DNA of 64,000 bases from Frondihabitans peucedani (GCF_039537585.1 NZ_BAABAU010000001.1:310001-374000); one strand, 5' to 3'. Shown: positions 1 through 9,390, counted from the stretch's first letter. Numbers and translations are program-made. The notes: generated by a model not told the origin, from the letters alone.

Positions 1-1322
1 GCCGGGCCCACCTCCTCGTCTCGACCGTCCTGGCGAAGCACGTGCCGACCGACCCGGCGACGACGATCGCCGCGGGTGCCCTGCTCGGCGTGCTGGTCGC
101 CGAGCTCCTCGCCGCCGAGGGCGGGGTCCCGCGGCTGCCGTCGGCCCGGGCGAGGGCGTTCGGCGATCGACTCACGGAGGTCCTCGAAGGGAGGGGCAGA
201 GCCGACGGTCTCCGGGCCCTCCTCGTCGACGCGAGGGTCTCCGATCCTGCGCTGTCGGTGATCGGATACGCCGAGACGGCGACCGGCCTCGGCAGGATCG
301 TGGCCGACACGCTCGGAGCGGCGTACATCCACTCCACGCGCCTCGACGTGCCCGGCTCGCGCTCGTTCGCCGGCTTCGAGGAGGAGCACTCGCACGCGAC
401 GAGTCACCGGCTGCTCCCCCGCCGGAGCGACTGGTTCCGCGCCGGAGGGACCGTCGTGCTGGTCGACGACGAGGTGAGCACCGGATCGACGATCATCAAC
501 ACGATCCGTTCGCTGCACGCCGTCGTGCCGCAGCGCCGGTGGGTGGTCGCCGCGCTGATCGACCTCCGCTCCGGGGTCGACCGGGCCCGCTTCGACGCCC
601 TCGCGGCCGAGCTCGGCGCCGCGATCGACGTCGTGGCCCTCGGGACCGGCAGCATCGACCTCCCGAGCGGTCTTCTCGACGAGGCACAGCGGTTCTTCGC
701 AGACACGGCTGATGCCGTTGTGCCCGACGCGCACGTCTCCGCGCCGGGAGCCGTGTCGCTCGTCGACCTCCGCGCGCACCCGCCCGTCCCCCTCGACCGG
801 TTCGGCACCCTCGCCGACGAGCGTCCCGACCTCCTCGCCGGGTCCGAGACGGCGCGTGCCCTCGCGGCGGCCGTCGCGGCGGAGGCCGCGGTCCCGCGGC
901 GAGATCCGCAGGATCACGACAGCCCGCCTCGCGTCCTCGTCCTCGGCACCGAGGAGGCCATCGCCCTCCCGCTGGCCGTCGCCGACGCGCTCCGCGAGGC
1001 GACGACGGCCGAGGTGGTCTTCTCGACGACGACGCGCTCTCCCATCCACCCTCTCGACCGCGGCGACTACGCGATCCAGACGGCGGTCCGCTTCGACCGG
1101 CACGACCGGGTGCTCGATGACGAGCCGCGGCGCTACGCCTACAACCTCACCCGGGGCGGCGAACGCTTTGACGAGATCGTGCTCGTCCCCGAGCCCGGCA
1201 CACCGGAAGACGCCCTGACCGGGCCGGGCAGCGTGACCGAGGCCCTCGCGGGCGTCGCCTCCCGGGTGACCGTGATCCTGCTGACCGCCCCTCTCGCCCC
1301 TTCGGAGTCCTCCCGTGCCTGA
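1..1322 (+). CDS. Phosphoribosyltransferase with C-terminal TRSP domain (Ter-associated), 5' partial
   Basis: Probable type I phosphoribosyltransferase joined to a TRSP domain, a pair known from TerD-linked operons thought to make a nucleoside-like metabolite. Seen: the PRPP-binding loop VVLVDDEVSTGST at codons 137-149 counted from the GTG at 42, and the TRSP signature TTTRSP near codon 330. The frame is open from the first bases of the window (it reads HLLVSTVLAKH before the GTG at 42), so the true start probably lies upstream and the gene is cut by the edge. Its last codons overlap the next GTG start by 8 bases, so the two are translationally coupled. Family assignment is from motif recall; the substrate is unknown. 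Confidence 0.8.
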   Translation, partial: RAHLLVSTVLAKHVPTDPATTIAAGALLGVLVAELLAAEGGVPRLPSARARAFGDRLTEVLEGRGRADGLRALLVDARVSDPALSVIGYAETATGLGRIVADTLGAAYIHSTRLDVPGSRSFAGFEEEHSHATSHRLLPRRSDWFRAGGTVVLVDDEVSTGSTIINTIRSLHAVVPQRRWVVAALIDLRSGVDRARFDALAAELGAAIDVVALGTGSIDLPSGLLDEAQRFFADTADAVVPDAHVSAPGAVSLVDLRAHPPVPLDRFGTLADERPDLLAGSETARALAAAVAAEAAVPRRDPQDHDSPPRVLVLGTEEAIALPLAVADALREATTAEVVFSTTTRSPIHPLDRGDYAIQTAVRFDRHDRVLDDEPRRYAYNLTRGGERFDEIVLVPEPGTPEDALTGPGSVTEALAGVASRVTVILLTAPLAPSESSRA

Positions 1323-2454
1323 GCCCCTCACCTCCCCCGCCTTCGGGTCGTACTCCCCCGACGACGTCGGCTGGCTCCTCCACGACCTCGGCGACCTCGC
1401 CCTCGAGGCCGACGCGGCGACCCGCGAGGCCGAGATCCAGTCCGGGCGGGCGAACTACGCCGAGTCGCTGCCGATCGAGTACGTCCCGACCGCCGAGTAC
1501 CAGGCGCTCTATCGCGAGGCGCTCGAGCGGTCGAGTCGCAGGATCGCCGAGGCGGTCGGGGTGGTCACCGAACTCGCCCTCGCCGCGCGGCGGGCGACAC
1601 CGGTCTTCGTGTCTCTGGCCCGTGCCGGGACCCCCGTCGGCGTCCTGATGCGGCGCTGGGCCCGGGAGGTCCGCGGGCTCGACGTGCCGCACTACACGAT
1701 GAGCATCGTCCGGGGCGTCGGGATCGACGAGACGGCCCTCCACTACCTGGCCGAGCACCACGATCCCGGAGACGTCGTGTTCGTCGACGGCTGGACGGGC
1801 AAGGGCGCGATCGCCCGCGAGCTCTCGGCGGCGCTCGCCCTCTTCGCGGAGCGGACCGGCATCCGATTCTCCGACGACCTGGCGGTGCTCGCCGATCCCG
1901 GTCACTGCGTCACGATCTTCGGCACGCGAGACGACTACCTGATCCCCTCGGCGTGCCTCAACTCGACCGTGTCCGGTCTCGTGTCGCGGACCGTCTACAG
2001 CCGCGAGCTCATCGCCCCCGGTTCGTTCCACGGCGCGAAGTTCTACCGCCACCTCTCGGGAGACGACGTGTCGCAGGCCTTCATCGACGCGGTCGCCGTG
2101 CACTTCGCCGACGTGGCGCCGGAGGTCGAGGCCCGGCTGCGCGCCGAGGCGGGCTCCGACGTCACGGCGACCTGGGTGGGCTGGCAGGCCGTCGAGAGGA
2201 TCAGCCGCGAGTACGGGATCGGCGACGTGAACCTCGTGAAACCCGGCGTCGGCGAGACGACGCGCGTACTGCTGCGCCGGGTGCCGTGGAAGATCCTGGT
2301 GCGGTCCTCTGCCCGCGCCGAGGTCGCGCACGTGCTCCTCCTCGCCGAGCAGCGAGGGGTCGAGGTCGTCGAGGTCGACGAACTGCCCTACAGCTGCGTC
2401 GGCCTGATCGACCCCGTGGGCGTCGGTCCGACAGATGCGGCGGGAGCCGCATGA
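1315..2454 (+). CDS. StiP-type phosphoribosyltransferase-like protein with PELOTA RNA-binding domain
   Basis: 379 residues. The N-terminal two thirds resemble the family labelled 'cysteine protease StiP' (PF11202), which comparative genomics reinterpreted as PRTase-like. Visible are VFVSLARAGTPVGVLM near residue 100 and a PRPP-loop-like VVFVDGWTGKGAI near residue 155. The last ~65 residues (RVLLRRVPWKILVRSSARAE onward) match a PELOTA-type RNA-binding domain. The protease label is probably misleading. The GTG start overlaps the upstream gene by 8 bases and the TGA overlaps the next ATG (ATGA), so the three genes form one operon. Likely role: a second transferase step in making or attaching the Ter-linked metabolite (inference). 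Confidence 0.78.
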   Translation: MPEPLTSPAFGSYSPDDVGWLLHDLGDLALEADAATREAEIQSGRANYAESLPIEYVPTAEYQALYREALERSSRRIAEAVGVVTELALAARRATPVFVSLARAGTPVGVLMRRWAREVRGLDVPHYTMSIVRGVGIDETALHYLAEHHDPGDVVFVDGWTGKGAIARELSAALALFAERTGIRFSDDLAVLADPGHCVTIFGTRDDYLIPSACLNSTVSGLVSRTVYSRELIAPGSFHGAKFYRHLSGDDVSQAFIDAVAVHFADVAPEVEARLRAEAGSDVTATWVGWQAVERISREYGIGDVNLVKPGVGETTRVLLRRVPWKILVRSSARAEVAHVLLLAEQRGVEVVEVDELPYSCVGLIDPVGVGPTDAAGAA

Positions 2455-3263
2455 CGGCCGTCCTGGTCGCGTCCGACCTCGATCGGACCCTGATCTACTC
2501 GGCTCGGGCCCTCCTCCTGGAGGCCGCCGACGCCGACGCCCCGCGACTCGTCGTCTCCGAGGTCTACCAGGGTGCTCCGCTGTCGTTCATGACCCGACGC
2601 GCCGAAGACGCCCTGAGCAGGATCGCGTCCCGAGCGGCATTCGTGCCCGTCACGACCCGCACCGTGGCGCAGTACCGCCGCGTTCGGCTTCCCGGCGGGG
2701 TGCCCGAGCACGCCGTCACGTCGAACGGCGGCACGATCCTCCACCGCGGCGAGATCGACGAGGGCTGGAACCGCTCTCTCCGGCGGCGGACCGCCGAGAC
2801 GTGCGCCCCGCTCGTCGACGTGCAGGCGCTCCTCACCGACCCCTCGAGGAGTTCGTGGGTGCTCCGGGTGCACGATGCCGAGAGCCTCTTCCTCTACGCG
2901 ATCGTGGACCGCGACATCCTGCCTGCCGACGACCTGGCGGCTCTCTCCGAGCGGTGCGTCGAGCTGGGGTGGGTCGTCTCGGTCCAGGGCAGGAAGCTCT
3001 ACTGCGTGCCTACGACCATCGACAAGCGCTCGGCGGTGGCCGAGATCGCGAGCCGGACAGGCGCCGACACGGTCCTCGCCCTCGGCGACTCGCTCCTCGA
3101 CGAGGGCATGCTGACCGGGGCCGACCTGGCGTTCCGCCCGGCCCACGGCGAGCTGCACGACGTCGGCTTCACCGCGTCGCACCTGACGGTGACATCGAGC
3201 CGGGGGGTGCTGGCCGGCGAGGAGATGCTCCTCGGCATCGAGGACGTCATCGCCGGCGGCTGA
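2451..3263 (+). CDS. HAD family hydrolase of the Ter-associated module
   Basis: 270-residue haloacid dehalogenase-fold phosphatase. Motif I is SDLDRTLIY (Asp nucleophile and general acid at residues 9 and 11), and the late metal-binding motif is LALGDSLLDEG near residue 210. A cap domain lies between them, as in Cof/sucrose-phosphatase-like enzymes. It starts at the ATG overlapping the previous TGA, a typical coupled start. HAD phosphatases are regular members of TerD-linked biosynthetic operons, so it probably dephosphorylates the phosphoribosylated intermediate (inference). A strong hairpin follows at 3319-3348 and ends the operon. Confidence 0.82.
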   Translation: MTAVLVASDLDRTLIYSARALLLEAADADAPRLVVSEVYQGAPLSFMTRRAEDALSRIASRAAFVPVTTRTVAQYRRVRLPGGVPEHAVTSNGGTILHRGEIDEGWNRSLRRRTAETCAPLVDVQALLTDPSRSSWVLRVHDAESLFLYAIVDRDILPADDLAALSERCVELGWVVSVQGRKLYCVPTTIDKRSAVAEIASRTGADTVLALGDSLLDEGMLTGADLAFRPAHGELHDVGFTASHLTVTSSRGVLAGEEMLLGIEDVIAGG

Positions 3264-3318
3264 GGTCTGTGCTGCCGGCTTCCGCTGCCGCAGGTCGACC
3301 GGTGCGCCCGGGCACGAC

Positions 3319-3348
3319 GAAGGCGCCCGACCGAGGTCGGGCGCCTTC
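3319..3348. terminator. Bidirectional hairpin terminator between HAD gene and rpmE2
   Basis: Perfect 14-bp arms GAAGGCGCCCGACC / GGTCGGGCGCCTTC with a 2-base centre, placed between convergent genes. No long T run, as is common in high-G+C genomes. Confidence 0.75.
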
Positions 3349-3376
3349 TCGATTACTGCCTGCTTGCGGTGGCCGC

Positions 3377-3628
3377 CTACTTGCTGCCGAAGTTCTTGAA
3401 GCGCTGGTTGAACTTCTCGACGCGACCGGCCGAGTCGAGGATGCGCTGCTTGCCCGTGTAGAACGGGTGCGAAGCCGACGAGATCTCGACGTCGATGACG
3501 GGGTAGGTGACGCCGTCGAGCTCGATGGTCTTGTCGCTGGTCGCGGTCGAACGGGTGAGGAAGGTCTCACCGGACGCGAGGTCGCGGAACACGATCGGGT
3601 TGTAGTCGGGGTGCGTAGCGGTCTTCAT
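3377..3628 (-). CDS. rpmE2: 50S ribosomal protein L31 type B
   Basis: 83 residues starting [16 protein letters not shown], with the L31 type B core [20 protein letters not shown] followed by HPFYTGKQ. The zinc-binding cysteines of type A L31 are absent, so this is the zinc-independent paralogue that replaces or supplements L31 when zinc is short. The start was chosen at the conserved MKTATHP; the frame runs open further upstream without homology. It stands alone with its own promoter-like sequence at 3699-3727. In many actinobacteria the gene is controlled by Zur; no clear Zur palindrome is seen here. Confidence 0.95.
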   Translation of the reverse strand: MKTATHPDYNPIVFRDLASGETFLTRSTATSDKTIELDGVTYPVIDVEISSASHPFYTGKQRILDSAGRVEKFNQRFKNFGSK

Positions 3629-3698
3629 GGGGTTCCTCTGAGTGTGTGCGCCCTGGTTTTTGCCAGCGCTGAACGGGTGGCGCGGAGGCCAACCAGCA

Positions 3699-3727
3699 AC
3701 AATACCAGACCGGCGGCATCCGGTCAG
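3699..3727 (-). promoter_or_regulatory. Putative sigma-70 promoter of rpmE2
   Basis: On the minus strand, CTGACC (3722-3727) is separated by 17 bp from TATTGT (3699-3704), about 70 bp before the rpmE2 ATG. Assigned by eye only. Confidence 0.5.
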
Positions 3728-3783
3728 GGTGCGCCGGGTGATCCTGCGCTCTCGCATGTCATATGGCAGCAGCATGGACGCCC

Positions 3784-5241
3784 ATGAGCACGAGCAGAGA
3801 AGCCGAGACCGACACCCGCTTCTTAGGGCAGCCGCGCCCCCTGGCGACGCTGTTCGGCGTGGAGCTGTGGGAGCGGTTCTCGTTCTACGGCATGCAGGGC
3901 ATCCTGCTGCTGTACCTGTTCTTCTCGACGGCCGACGGCGGGCTCGGCATCGACAAGGCGACGGCCGCCGGTATCGTCGGCGCCTACGGCGGCGGGGTGT
4001 ACCTGTCGACGGTGCTCGGCGCGTGGGTGGCCGACCGGCTCCTCGACTCGCAGCGGACCCTCCTCGTCAGCGCGATGATCGTCATGCTCGGGCACATCGC
4101 CCTGGCGGCGCTGCCCGGCGCTCTGGGCGTCGGCGTCGGCCTGATCCTGATCGCCATCGGCTCGGGCGGCCTCAAGGCGACGGCCACGAGCCTCGTCGGC
4201 ACCCTCTACTCCGAGGGCGACACGCGTCGCGACGCAGGATTCTCGCTTTACTACCTCGGCATCAACCTCGGCGCGTTCTTCGGTCCGATCCTCACCGGCC
4301 TCCTCCAGTCGTCCGTCGGATTCCACTTCGGCTTCGGTCTGGCGGCGGTCGGCATGGCGGTCGGCCTCGTCCAGTACGCCGTCGGACGCAAGAACCTTCC
4401 CGCCGACTCGCGGATCATCCCGAACCCGCTCCCCCGCGATCCGCGGCGACGCATGGCCGTCGTCGCGGCGATCGGCGTGGTCGTGATCGTCCTGGCGGTG
4501 GTGTTCCGCCTCGTCACCGCGACCAACCTGGCCACGGTCGTCATCGTCGTCACCGCCGTCGCTGCGGTCGCCTACTTCATCGTGATCCTGAGCAGCCGTG
4601 TCATCTCGCGCGACGAGCGGAGCCGCGTGATCGCGTTCATCCCGCTGTTCCTCGCCAGCACCGTCTTCTGGTCGATCTACCAGCAGCAGTTCACGGTCAT
4701 CACGATCTACACCGACGAGCGGCTCGACCGCTCCGTGTTCGGGTGGGAGTTCCCGATCCCGTGGGTGCAGTCGATCAACCCGATCTTCATCATCATGCTC
4801 TCGGGGGTGTTCGCGGCCCTCTGGACGAGGCTCGGCTCGAGGCAGCCCTCGACACCGGTCAAGTTCGCCGGCGGCGCGATCGTGGTCGGTCTCGCGTTAC
4901 TGCTGTTCCTGCCGTTCTTCGGGACCGGGCCGCACGGCACCCCGGTCATCGCGATCGTGCTGATCCTGCTCGTCTTCACCGTCGCCGAACTCCTCCTCTC
5001 GCCGGTCGGCCTCTCGGTCGCGACGAAGCTGGCGCCCGAGCGGTTCCGCACGCAGATGGTCGCGCTGTTCTTCCTGTCGGTGGCGCTCGGGACCGCGATC
5101 TCGGGCCGCCTCGCCGGCGTCTACAGCCCGTCGGACGAGGTGCCGTACTTCGGAGTGCTGGGCATCGTGGCGATCGCCGTCGGGGTGGTGCTGCTGCTGC
5201 TGGCGAAGCCCGTGCTGCGGCTCATGCGAGGCGTGCGTTAG
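3784..5241 (+). CDS. POT/PTR family proton-dependent oligopeptide transporter
   Basis: About 485 residues, many hydrophobic helices. The POT signature near the N-terminus reads [18 protein letters not shown] (the ExxERFxYYG motif that couples proton and peptide), followed by [20 protein letters not shown]. Family members import di- and tripeptides with protons across the inner membrane. The ATG at 3784 gives the usual short N-terminus before [13 protein letters not shown]; an in-frame ATG at 3763 adds seven atypical residues and cannot be excluded, since neither has a strong ribosome binding site. Monocistronic, convergent with the ABC ATPase gene. Confidence 0.88.
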   Translation: MSTSREAETDTRFLGQPRPLATLFGVELWERFSFYGMQGILLLYLFFSTADGGLGIDKATAAGIVGAYGGGVYLSTVLGAWVADRLLDSQRTLLVSAMIVMLGHIALAALPGALGVGVGLILIAIGSGGLKATATSLVGTLYSEGDTRRDAGFSLYYLGINLGAFFGPILTGLLQSSVGFHFGFGLAAVGMAVGLVQYAVGRKNLPADSRIIPNPLPRDPRRRMAVVAAIGVVVIVLAVVFRLVTATNLATVVIVVTAVAAVAYFIVILSSRVISRDERSRVIAFIPLFLASTVFWSIYQQQFTVITIYTDERLDRSVFGWEFPIPWVQSINPIFIIMLSGVFAALWTRLGSRQPSTPVKFAGGAIVVGLALLLFLPFFGTGPHGTPVIAIVLILLVFTVAELLLSPVGLSVATKLAPERFRTQMVALFFLSVALGTAISGRLAGVYSPSDEVPYFGVLGIVAIAVGVVLLLLAKPVLRLMRGVR

Positions 5242-5253
5242 GGGCTGCTCGCG

Positions 5254-5323
5254 TGTCGGCGGGTGCTCGCAGCAGTGGGCGCGCCTCCGGGGGCCCGCCG
5301 ACTGCGGCCACGACCCGCCGACA
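5254..5323. repeat. Palindromic intergenic element, copy 1 (family B)
   Basis: Perfect 11-bp outer arms TGTCGGCGGGT (5254-5264) and ACCCGCCGACA (5313-5323) enclose an inner hairpin with arms GCAGT/ACTGC. The gene-to-gene order of motifs (GGCGGGTG, GCAGTGGGC, ACTGC, ACCCGCC) matches the palindrome at 15978-16039. Lies between two convergent genes, so it may also terminate transcription. Confidence 0.65.
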
Positions 5324-5372
5324 CCCAGCGAGTGCAGCGCGCAACGCGGAGTCACGCACCAGCGAGTGTGAC

Positions 5373-6158
5373 CTACTCGGTCGCGCGAGCGGTGTAGCGG
5401 CCGCCCTCTTCGCTCACGGTGAGCGGCAGGCCGAAGGTCTCGCCCAGGATCTCGGCGGTGAGCACCTCGGCCAGCGGCCCGGAGGCCTTCACACGGCCGT
5501 GCGACAGCAGCAGCGCGTGCGTGAAGCCGCGCGGGATCTCCTCGACGTGGTGGGTGACCATGACGATAGCGGGGGCGCCCTCGCTCGACGCGTAGCCGCC
5601 GAGCATGCGGAGGAGCTCCTCGCGGGCCCCGAGGTCGAGCGATGCGGCCGGCTCGTCGAGGAGCAGGAGCTCGGGGTCGGTCATGACCGAGCGGGCGATC
5701 TGGACGCGCTTCTGCTCACCGTCGCTGAGGTCGCCGAAGGTGCGCTCGGCGAGGTGACCGAGGTTCCACTCGTCGAGGACTCGGTGGGCACGGCGGACGT
5801 CGACGCTCTCGTACTCCTCGTTCCAGCGACCGGTGACCGAGTAGGCCGCCGTCAGGACGACGTCGAGGACGGTCTCCTTCGGCGGGATCCGCCGGGCGAT
5901 CGTCGTCGATGCGAAGCCGATGCGGGGCCGGAGGTCGAACAGGTCGACGCTGCCGAGGTCTTCGCCCAGGATCTCGGCCTCACCCGACGACGGGTGCGTC
6001 TGCGCCGCCGCGACCTGCAGGATCGTCGTCTTGCCGGCGCCGTTCGGGCCGAGCACCACCCAGCGCTCTTCGGAGTCGACGGTCCAGCTGACTGCGTCGA
6101 CGACCGGAGAGCCGTCTCGGACCACGGACACGTCGGTGAGCTGGAGAACGGTGGGCAT
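5373..6158 (-). CDS. ABC transporter ATP-binding protein
   Basis: 261-residue single ATPase domain: Walker A GPNGAGKTT near residue 38, signature LSDGEQKRVQIARS, Walker B LLLLDEPAASLDL, and the switch His in MVTHHVEEIP. The shape recalls the iron-complex/ModF-like ATPase group. No permease gene lies beside it, so its partner and substrate are unknown; it could be a soluble regulatory ATPase. The ATG giving MPTVLQLTDVS was preferred to a GTG two codons upstream. Confidence 0.85.
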   Translation of the reverse strand: MPTVLQLTDVSVVRDGSPVVDAVSWTVDSEERWVVLGPNGAGKTTILQVAAAQTHPSSGEAEILGEDLGSVDLFDLRPRIGFASTTIARRIPPKETVLDVVLTAAYSVTGRWNEEYESVDVRRAHRVLDEWNLGHLAERTFGDLSDGEQKRVQIARSVMTDPELLLLDEPAASLDLGAREELLRMLGGYASSEGAPAIVMVTHHVEEIPRGFTHALLLSHGRVKASGPLAEVLTAEILGETFGLPLTVSEEGGRYTARATE

Positions 6159-6223
6159 GGTCACACTCTATTCGAGGGGAGGCCGGGGAACGGCGAGGTG
6201 GTGGAGGCTGTGGAGAACGCGTG

Positions 6224-7420
6224 TCAGGCGAGGTCGCGGTAGATCTCGAGCGTGCGCTCCGCGATGCTCGACCAGCTGAAGTCGAGCTCGGCGCGGGCTC
6301 GCCCGGCGCGTCCCATCAGCCGGGCGAGGCCGGGGTCGGCAACCGTCTCGGTGAGGGCGGCGGCGAGATCCTGAACGAAGCGGTCGGGGTCGAGGGGCGT
6401 GCCTGTGCCGTCGGTCGCCTGGTCGATCGGCACGAGGCGGCCGGTGAGGCCGTCGGCGACGACCTCGGGGATGCCGCCGGTCGCGGTGCCGACGACGGGG
6501 ACGCCGCAGGCCATCGCCTCGAGGTTGACGATGCCGAGGGGCTCGTAGATCGACGGGCAGACGAACACGGTCGCACTCGACAGGACCGCGCACAGCTCGT
6601 CACGGGGCAGGATGCGCTCGATCCAGACGACGCCGGTCCGGGTCTGCTTCAGGTCATCGACCAGCGCCGTCACCTCGGCCATGATCTCGGGGGTGTCGGG
6701 TGCTCCGGCGCAGAGGATCAGCTGGACCTCGGGCGGGAGGAGCGCGGCCGCGCGCAACAGGTAGGGAAGACCCTTCTGCCGCGTGATCCTGCCGACGAAG
6801 ACGACGGCGGGACGCTCCGGGTCGATGCCGAGCGACCGGACGAGCTCGGGCTCGTCGAGTCGACGCCAGCCCTCGAGGTCGATGCCGTTGTAGACGACGC
6901 TCACCTTCGACTCGTCGATGGTCGGATACGAGCGCAGGATGTCGCGCCTCATGCCGTCGCTCACGGCGATCACGCGGTCGCAGGTCTCGTACGCCTGCCG
7001 CTCGATCCAGCTCGACACGCGGTAGCCGCCGCCGAGCTGCTCGGCCTTCCACGGGCGGAGGGGCTCGAGGGAGTGCGCCGTCAGGACGTGGGGGACGTCG
7101 TGGAGCATCTGGGCGAGCTGTCCGGCCGCATTGGCGTACCAGGTGTGGGAGTGGACGACATCGGCGCCCTCGACGTCCTGAGCGATGGCGACATCGACGC
7201 CGAGGGTCTTCAGCGCACCGTTGGCGTGCGCCAGCTCGGTCAGGTCGGGGTAGCCCGTCGTGCCGTCCTCGCCGGGGGCGCCATCGCTGCCCGAACCGGT
7301 GAACGCCCGGACGCGCACATCGATCGACGGACGGAGGGCCTTGACCAGCTCCGTCACGTGGACGCCCGCGCCGCCATAGACGTTGGGCGGGTATTCCTTG
7401 GTGATCACATCGACTCGCAC
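6224..7420 (-). CDS. glgA: Glycogen synthase, GT4 family
   Basis: 398 residues. Transfers glucose from ADP- or UDP-glucose to glycogen, or forms maltose-1-phosphate as in mycobacterial GlgM; sequence alone does not decide. N-terminal KEYPPNVYGGAGVHV is the donor-site glycine-rich loop of actinobacterial enzymes; the GT4 EX7E motif lies in PSIYEPLGIVNLEAMACG. The GTG encoding VRVDVITKEYPP was chosen; the frame extends 19 codons upstream without conserved sequence and would run into the glgC promoter. Divergent from glgC with 47 bp between the starts, so the pair probably shares control. Confidence 0.93.
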   Translation of the reverse strand: MRVDVITKEYPPNVYGGAGVHVTELVKALRPSIDVRVRAFTGSGSDGAPGEDGTTGYPDLTELAHANGALKTLGVDVAIAQDVEGADVVHSHTWYANAAGQLAQMLHDVPHVLTAHSLEPLRPWKAEQLGGGYRVSSWIERQAYETCDRVIAVSDGMRRDILRSYPTIDESKVSVVYNGIDLEGWRRLDEPELVRSLGIDPERPAVVFVGRITRQKGLPYLLRAAALLPPEVQLILCAGAPDTPEIMAEVTALVDDLKQTRTGVVWIERILPRDELCAVLSSATVFVCPSIYEPLGIVNLEAMACGVPVVGTATGGIPEVVADGLTGRLVPIDQATDGTGTPLDPDRFVQDLAAALTETVADPGLARLMGRAGRARAELDFSWSSIAERTLEIYRDLA

Positions 7421-7467
7421 GGCCTTTACCGTAGTCGCCCGCGCGAGAAACGTGCCATTCTGGCCAC

Positions 7468-8709
7468 ATGGCATCAAAGAAGATCTTCGGCATCGTGTTG
7501 GCCGGCGGAGAAGGCAAGCGACTGATGCCTCTGACAGCAGACCGCGCGAAGCCCGCAGTCCCGTTCGGCGGAAACTACCGCCTCGTCGACTTCGCCCTGT
7601 CCAACCTGATCAACTCGGGTCTCCGTCAGATCGTCGTCCTGACCCAGTACAAGTCGCACAGCCTCGACCGGCACGTCTCGCAGACGTGGAGCATCGAGGG
7701 CCTCCTCGGGGCCTACGTCGCCTCCGTGCCGGCGCAGCAGCGACTCGGCAAGCGCTGGTTCGCAGGATCGGCCGACGCCATCCTGCAGAGCCTCAACCTG
7801 CTCCGCGACGAGAAGCCCGACATCGTCGTCGTGGTCGGCGCCGACCACGTCTACCGGATGGACTTCGCCCAGATGGTGGAGGCGCACATCGCCTCGGGCA
7901 AGAGCGCGACCGTCGCAGCGATCCGCCAGCCCATCTCGCTCGCCGACCAGTTCGGCGTGATCCAGACGAACGCCGACGACGCCACCCTCATCGACGCCTT
8001 CCTCGAGAAGCCGAAAGACCCTGTCGGGCTCGCCGACTCCCCCGAGGAGGTCCTGGCCTCGATGGGCAACTACGTCTTCAACGCCGACGCGCTGATCGAC
8101 GCGGTCCTCCGCGACGGCGAGAACACCGCGTCGAACCACGACATGGGCGGCGACATCATCCCCGACTTCGTGTCGCGCGGCGACGCCGCCGTGTACGACC
8201 TCAACCGCAACGAGGTCCCGGGCTCCACCGAGCGCGACCGCTACTACTGGCGCGACGTCGGGACCATCGACTCGTTCTACGACGCGCACCGCGACCTGAT
8301 CGCGGCGCTGCCGGTGTTCAACCTCTACAACACGGCGTGGCCGATCTTCAGCCAGCAGCTCAACTCGCCGCCGGCGAAATTCGGCCGCGACGAGCACGGC
8401 AACCCGGGCAGCGTCATCGAGTCGATCGTCTCGCTCGGGACCGTCGCCGTGGGCTCCCACGTCGAGCGCAGCGTCGTCGGCCCGTGGAACACCCTCGACT
8501 CCGGCTCGCGCGTCGTCGACTCGGTCCTGTTCGACCGCATCTACGTCGGCAAGAACTCGATCGTCAACCGCGCGATCCTCGACAAGGACGTCGTCATCGT
8601 CGACGGCGCCCACGTCGGTCTCGACGCCGAGGCCGACCGTGCTCGCGGCTTCACCGTCACTCCGTCCGGCATCACGGTCGTCGGCAAGGGCGTCCGCGTC
8701 GAGCAGTAG
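7468..8709 (+). CDS. glgC: Glucose-1-phosphate adenylyltransferase
   Basis: 413 residues. Makes ADP-glucose from glucose-1-phosphate and ATP, the committed step to glycogen. Seen: the nucleotidyltransferase signature VLAGGEGKRLMPLT at residues 10-23, RAKPAVPFGGNYR, the catalytic-loop VVGADHVYRMD, and a C-terminal left-handed beta-helix (VGPWNTLDSGSRVVDSVL). Starts at ATG 7468, 47 bp from the divergent glgA start. Codons 99-101 (GCA GGA TCG) carry one copy of the iterated octamer in codons unlike the surrounding GCC/GGC usage. Confidence 0.97.
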   Translation: MASKKIFGIVLAGGEGKRLMPLTADRAKPAVPFGGNYRLVDFALSNLINSGLRQIVVLTQYKSHSLDRHVSQTWSIEGLLGAYVASVPAQQRLGKRWFAGSADAILQSLNLLRDEKPDIVVVVGADHVYRMDFAQMVEAHIASGKSATVAAIRQPISLADQFGVIQTNADDATLIDAFLEKPKDPVGLADSPEEVLASMGNYVFNADALIDAVLRDGENTASNHDMGGDIIPDFVSRGDAAVYDLNRNEVPGSTERDRYYWRDVGTIDSFYDAHRDLIAALPVFNLYNTAWPIFSQQLNSPPAKFGRDEHGNPGSVIESIVSLGTVAVGSHVERSVVGPWNTLDSGSRVVDSVLFDRIYVGKNSIVNRAILDKDVVIVDGAHVGLDAEADRARGFTVTPSGITVVGKGVRVEQ

Positions 8710-8746
8710 GGCGTAACGCGCGGCGCCCCGCCACTAGCCTGGTCGG

Positions 8747-9385
8747 GTGCCGCGCTTCCTCATCGTCCTCGACGTCGACTCCACGCTCATCGACGACGAG
8801 GTGATCGAGCTCCTGGCCGATGCGGCCGGCTCGCACGCCGAGGTCCGCGACATCACGGAGCGCGCGATGGCGGGCGAACTGGACTTCGCCGCGAGCCTCC
8901 GCGAGCGGGTCGCAACCCTCCGCGGGCTCCCCATGTCGTGCTTCGACGAGGCGCTCGCCACGATCACGGTCACCCGGGGCGTCCCCGAGATGATCGCCGG
9001 CGTGCACGCGGCGGACGGCCTCGTCGGAGTCGTCTCCGGCGGGTTCCACGAGATCCTCGACCCGCTGGCCGAGCGGCTCGGCCTCGACCGCTGGCGGGCC
9101 AACCGGCTGGGCGTCACCGACGGGCACCTCACGGGCGAGGTCGACGGACCGGTCGTCGATGCGCGCGCCAAAGCCGACGCGCTCCGCGGGTGGGCGCAGG
9201 ATGCGGGCATCCCGCTGTCTCAGACCCTCGCGGTCGGCGACGGCGCGAACGATCTCGAGATGATGCAGGCCGCCGGGCTGTCGGTGGCATTCGACGCCAA
9301 GCCCCGCGTCCGCGCGGCCGCGGACGTGGCGCTCAGCACGCGCGACCTCTCGCAGATCCTGCCGCTCGTCGGCCTCCGCGGCTAG
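8747..9385 (+). CDS. serB: Phosphoserine phosphatase
   Basis: 212-residue HAD-superfamily enzyme giving serine from phosphoserine. Motif I is VLDVDSTLIDDEVIELLA, motif II is GVVSGGFHEIL, and the late motif is VGDGANDLEMMQAAG. No N-terminal ACT domain, so it is the short catalytic form. GTG start at 8747, 37 bp after glgC; it may be co-transcribed with glgC. A long hairpin follows. Confidence 0.9.
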   Translation: MPRFLIVLDVDSTLIDDEVIELLADAAGSHAEVRDITERAMAGELDFAASLRERVATLRGLPMSCFDEALATITVTRGVPEMIAGVHAADGLVGVVSGGFHEILDPLAERLGLDRWRANRLGVTDGHLTGEVDGPVVDARAKADALRGWAQDAGIPLSQTLAVGDGANDLEMMQAAGLSVAFDAKPRVRAAADVALSTRDLSQILPLVGLRG

Positions 9386-9390
9386 CTCGT

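Noticed and set aside
3629-3783. Zur operator upstream of rpmE2
   Set aside because: No A/T-rich TGAAAATnATTTTCA-like palindrome is visible, so only a plain promoter was called.
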